The position numbers were made by a program, and so were the translations under genes. Of a stretch of DNA of 41,732 nucleotides, positions 39,998-41,732 are shown one piece after another. The stretch is from Fibrobacter sp. GTDB taxonomy: Bacteria > Fibrobacterota > Fibrobacteria > Fibrobacterales > Fibrobacteraceae. The DNA lies in assembly GCA_024689485.1 (NCBI GenBank), contig JAILDK010000007.1, positions 1 to 41,732 on the forward strand, in the 5' to 3' direction. The notes beneath the pieces were generated by a model. The model had not been told where the DNA came from, did no database searches, and saw nothing but the letters and a program-made list of their open reading frames with translations. The number at the start of each line of letters is the position of its first letter. Position 1 is the first letter of the stretch.

Positions 39998-40034
39998 TAT
40001 GCGTGAATTTATATAAACGCATAAGCATTGTCAA
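39998..40034 (-). promoter_or_regulatory. metK promoter with a palindrome over the -10
   Basis: On the minus strand TTGACA (complement of 40029-40034) is a consensus -35. Seventeen bp on is TAAATT (complement of 40006-40011) in a TATATAAATT context. TATGCGT (39998-40004) and ACGCATA (40017-40023) form a perfect 7-bp inverted repeat with a 12-bp spacer centred on the -10, as expected for a repressor operator. It implies a leader of about 90 nt before metK. Confidence 0.6.
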
Positions 40035-40053
40035 ACGAAAAAGGGCGTTTTAC

Positions 40054-40098
40054 TTATACAAAATTTTGATAGCAAGCATTAGGATTTTTGTATTGGAC
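40054..40098 (+). promoter_or_regulatory. Sulfur-island operator and promoter, copy D
   Basis: Blocks: TTATACAAAATTTTG, ATAGCAAGCATTA, GGATTTTTG, TATTGGAC. TTGGAC (40093-40098) is followed after 18 bp by TATACT (40117-40122), identical in hexamer and spacing to unit C. It drives the methyltransferase gene at 40153 and lies between it and the metK promoter. Confidence 0.78.
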
Positions 40099-40116
40099 GT
40101 GGTAAAATACGGCTTC

Positions 40117-40122
40117 TATACT
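40117..40122 (+). promoter_or_regulatory. -10 hexamer of unit D
   Basis: TATACT lies 18 bp after TTGGAC. The predicted leader to the ATG at 40153 is about 25-30 nt. Confidence 0.7.
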
Positions 40123-40152
40123 TTGTCTTCAAAAAAGTGAGGTTACATATAA

Positions 40153-41112
40153 ATGAGTATTTTAGTAGACGTAAAAAAATATTTGGCTTTAGAAGAATCT
40201 CCAAAGCGTATTCAGGATTATCTCTCTGTGGCTGTGACGGATCACGCCTATTTGCCAAAGACCGAAGAGATTTCTTGCGACTGGGTGGCGTATATTGCGG
40301 CTCCTGCATTCAAATTGATTCGTGAAAATGCGGGGCACGATTTGGAATCCTTCGCGTCGATTGGTACGGGTTCCGGAATTGATGTTTTGACGGGAATTGA
40401 ACTTTTGGGCGCTAGTCGCGTGGGCTTTACGGATTTGCTGAAGAGCGTGGTAAATGCCGCTGCCGAAAACATTCAAAAGAATTTGAAAAGTGCAAATTCG
40501 GTGAAGCTCGAATATGGTGCGGGAGATCTTCTGCAACCTCTCGAAAATGGCGATCGTCGTTATGACGTGATTTACGAGAATCTGCCCAACGTTCCGCTGG
40601 CGGACAACATCAAAATCGAAGACAAGCGCAACAGCGGACATTACCTGGAAAAGCGCGTAGAAGTGATTCCGGAATTTGTGCACGAACAGATGCTGGATTT
40701 GCATTATCTCGCGCTCAAACAGGCTCAGGATTACTTGGCGGAAAAGGGTGCTGTATACTCAACTCTTGGCGGTCGCGTTCCGCTCCGTGCGTTGATCAAG
40801 CTCGGCGAATTGGCTGGCCTTTCTTCGGAAATTTTCACCTATTCTTGGAAAGTGCAGGCGGAACCTGAAGATGTGATTTCGGGCTATGCGGCACAAGAAA
40901 AGGCCGGACTCGGCCCGTTCCATTTTTACCGTGCAAGCGATTTACAAAAAGTGTTCGCCAATGTTTCGGTGAAGGAATCTGGTAAAAAGGCTTTTGAAAT
41001 TGAAAAGTCGCTGGAATCTTCTAAACTCTCCGCGGAAGAAGCTTATGAAGCATTCCAAAAGGGTGAAGTCATCGGCCATACGGTAGCCGTGTTAAAGTCC
41101 AGCAAAAAATAA
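40153..41112 (+). CDS. Class I SAM-dependent methyltransferase-like protein
   Basis: This encodes 319 residues. The SAM-binding glycine motif is SIGTGSGIDVLTGIELLGA (69-87), followed by the acidic strand GFTDLLKS and the catalytic-site region VIYENLPNVPLADN (139-152), which occupies the place of the NPPY motif of N-methyltransferases but is altered to ENLPNVP. The N-terminal 60 residues are helical and may form a substrate cap. It sits under operator D, next to metK and directly before the DddL-like cupin. A sulfur or sulfonium methyl acceptor is a reasonable inference; protein or nucleic-acid methylation cannot be excluded. Confidence 0.78.
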   Translation: MSILVDVKKYLALEESPKRIQDYLSVAVTDHAYLPKTEEISCDWVAYIAAPAFKLIRENAGHDLESFASIGTGSGIDVLTGIELLGASRVGFTDLLKSVVNAAAENIQKNLKSANSVKLEYGAGDLLQPLENGDRRYDVIYENLPNVPLADNIKIEDKRNSGHYLEKRVEVIPEFVHEQMLDLHYLALKQAQDYLAEKGAVYSTLGGRVPLRALIKLGELAGLSSEIFTYSWKVQAEPEDVISGYAAQEKAGLGPFHFYRASDLQKVFANVSVKESGKKAFEIEKSLESSKLSAEEAYEAFQKGEVIGHTVAVLKSSKK

Positions 41113-41127
41113 AGCGAGAGGCTTTGA

Positions 41128-41732
41128 ATGCAAAATTTTATTGGGCGTCTAATAGAAGAATCAAAACGCTTTTTGAATGAGCGTGCTCAAATAAGCGATG
41201 CAATCGGTCAAGAAGCTTTCCAATTTGTGGCTCGCGAAATTCCTGCCCCGAGCGGGACTTTTGAAAAAAGCGATTCACCGCTGATTCGCTGGATTGAAGA
41301 GGCAATTCAATTTGGAAGCCCTGAAACAGAGAGCTTGTTAGATGCGCTCAAGCCTGCGCTGCCTTTTTTGCCGTGGAAGTACAATTACGAGCCTCGTGCC
41401 GATATGCCTGATTTGGGAAATCGGATGGGCTGGGGTGAAATTCTCGGGCCCGAAGCGCCTTTTCATGATGAGCATTTTTGCTATGGGTTTACGCTCTTAG
41501 GCAAAAATACGCTCTATCCCGCGCATTATCACCCTGCGACAGAACTTTATGTTGTGCTTTCGGGACGTGCCGAGTGGACTTTGGACGGAGTCACAAAAGT
41601 TCGAAACCCAGGTGAATTTATTCTACATCCGTCGAACCATATACATTCCATGCAAACAAGGGAAGAGCCTCTGCTTGCACTTTACACATGGAGCGGAGAA
41701 GATGTTGTGACGCTTTCGAAGTATGTGGAATA
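41128..41732 (+). CDS. DddL-like cupin, DMSP-lyase family; runs to the window edge
   Basis: The frame is open from ATG 41128 to the last base (201 codons plus TA, so the stop is probably the next base). It opens with helices and is followed by a cupin barrel: GEILGPEAPF (103-112), YPAHYHPATELYVVLSGRAEW (130-150) with metal ligands H133, H135 and E139, and HPSNHIH (167-173) supplying the fourth His, then LLALYTWSG. The arrangement of GEILGP, YPAH-x-H-xxx-E and LLALYTWSG matches DMSP lyase DddL/DddQ cupins, which cleave dimethylsulfoniopropionate to dimethyl sulfide and acrylate. The real substrate could be another sulfonium. It lies 15 nt after the methyltransferase, with AGAGG before the start. 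Confidence 0.78.
   Translation, partial: MQNFIGRLIEESKRFLNERAQISDAIGQEAFQFVAREIPAPSGTFEKSDSPLIRWIEEAIQFGSPETESLLDALKPALPFLPWKYNYEPRADMPDLGNRMGWGEILGPEAPFHDEHFCYGFTLLGKNTLYPAHYHPATELYVVLSGRAEWTLDGVTKVRNPGEFILHPSNHIHSMQTREEPLLALYTWSGEDVVTLSKYVE

Overview
The window reads as chromosome of a Fibrobacterota bacterium (Fibrobacteraceae; Fibrobacter or Hallerella-like). The main reasons are a lipoprotein with a Ser-rich linker and a C-terminal FISUC-type (Fibrobacter succinogenes paralogous, TIGR02145-like) domain at 8733-9662, many Gram-negative lipoproteins, and roughly balanced base composition. This assignment is inferred from domain content, not from an rRNA gene. I saw no rRNA, tRNA, CRISPR array, insertion sequence or phage gene.

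The left half (1-22341) is mostly housekeeping and envelope genes in short divergent or convergent units. They are a small lipoprotein, a 4'-phosphopantetheinyl transferase, a 1758-residue Ig-repeat lipoprotein with a small partner gene, a prepilin peptidase, a Gfo/Idh/MocA oxidoreductase, the FISUC lipoprotein overlapping ispD, an NAD(P)H-hydrate dehydratase, a four-gene minus-strand envelope operon (DUF6175-like lipoprotein, LPP20-like protein, TPM protein, unknown), an AT-rich repeat block, dinB-uvrC, a predicted outer-membrane protein, an inositol-monophosphatase-like enzyme, an NSS transporter and a LytTR response regulator. Several of these genes have a -10-like hexamer ending 6-7 nt before the start codon, which suggests leaderless mRNAs.

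The right half (22342-41732) is a compact organosulfur/sulfur amino acid island. An Rrf2 regulator with three cysteines and a LysR regulator are divergent. Downstream are four plus-strand transcription units. Unit A (24145-29150) has metY-like, mccB-like, mccA-like, an AhpD-like protein and a solute-binding lipoprotein. Unit B (29331-31118) has a sulfonate/nitrate/taurine-type ABC permease and ATPase. Unit C (31219-38669) has a class III aminotransferase, a second MetY-like enzyme, a DUF4418-like membrane protein, an FtsX-type permease and its ATPase, a third MetY-like enzyme and a second solute-binding lipoprotein. Unit D (40153 to the edge) has a SAM-dependent methyltransferase-like protein and a cupin resembling DMSP lyase DddL. 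metK faces unit D on the minus strand.

Two regulatory features tie this island together. The same approximately 45-bp element, with fixed internal spacing and ending in TATTGGAC (TATGGAAC in unit A), precedes units A, B, C and D; in B, C and D it supplies a -35-like TTGGAC. Unit A also has a long structured leader containing a 17-codon ORF with a perfect-looking Shine-Dalgarno, MMCDSDCRMPKGILKFN, in which five of the first nine residues are Met or Cys. Its codons overlap mutually exclusive hairpins. I interpret the island as a LysR- and leader-peptide-controlled organosulfur scavenging regulon. The substrate and the enzyme specificities are not determined by sequence alone.
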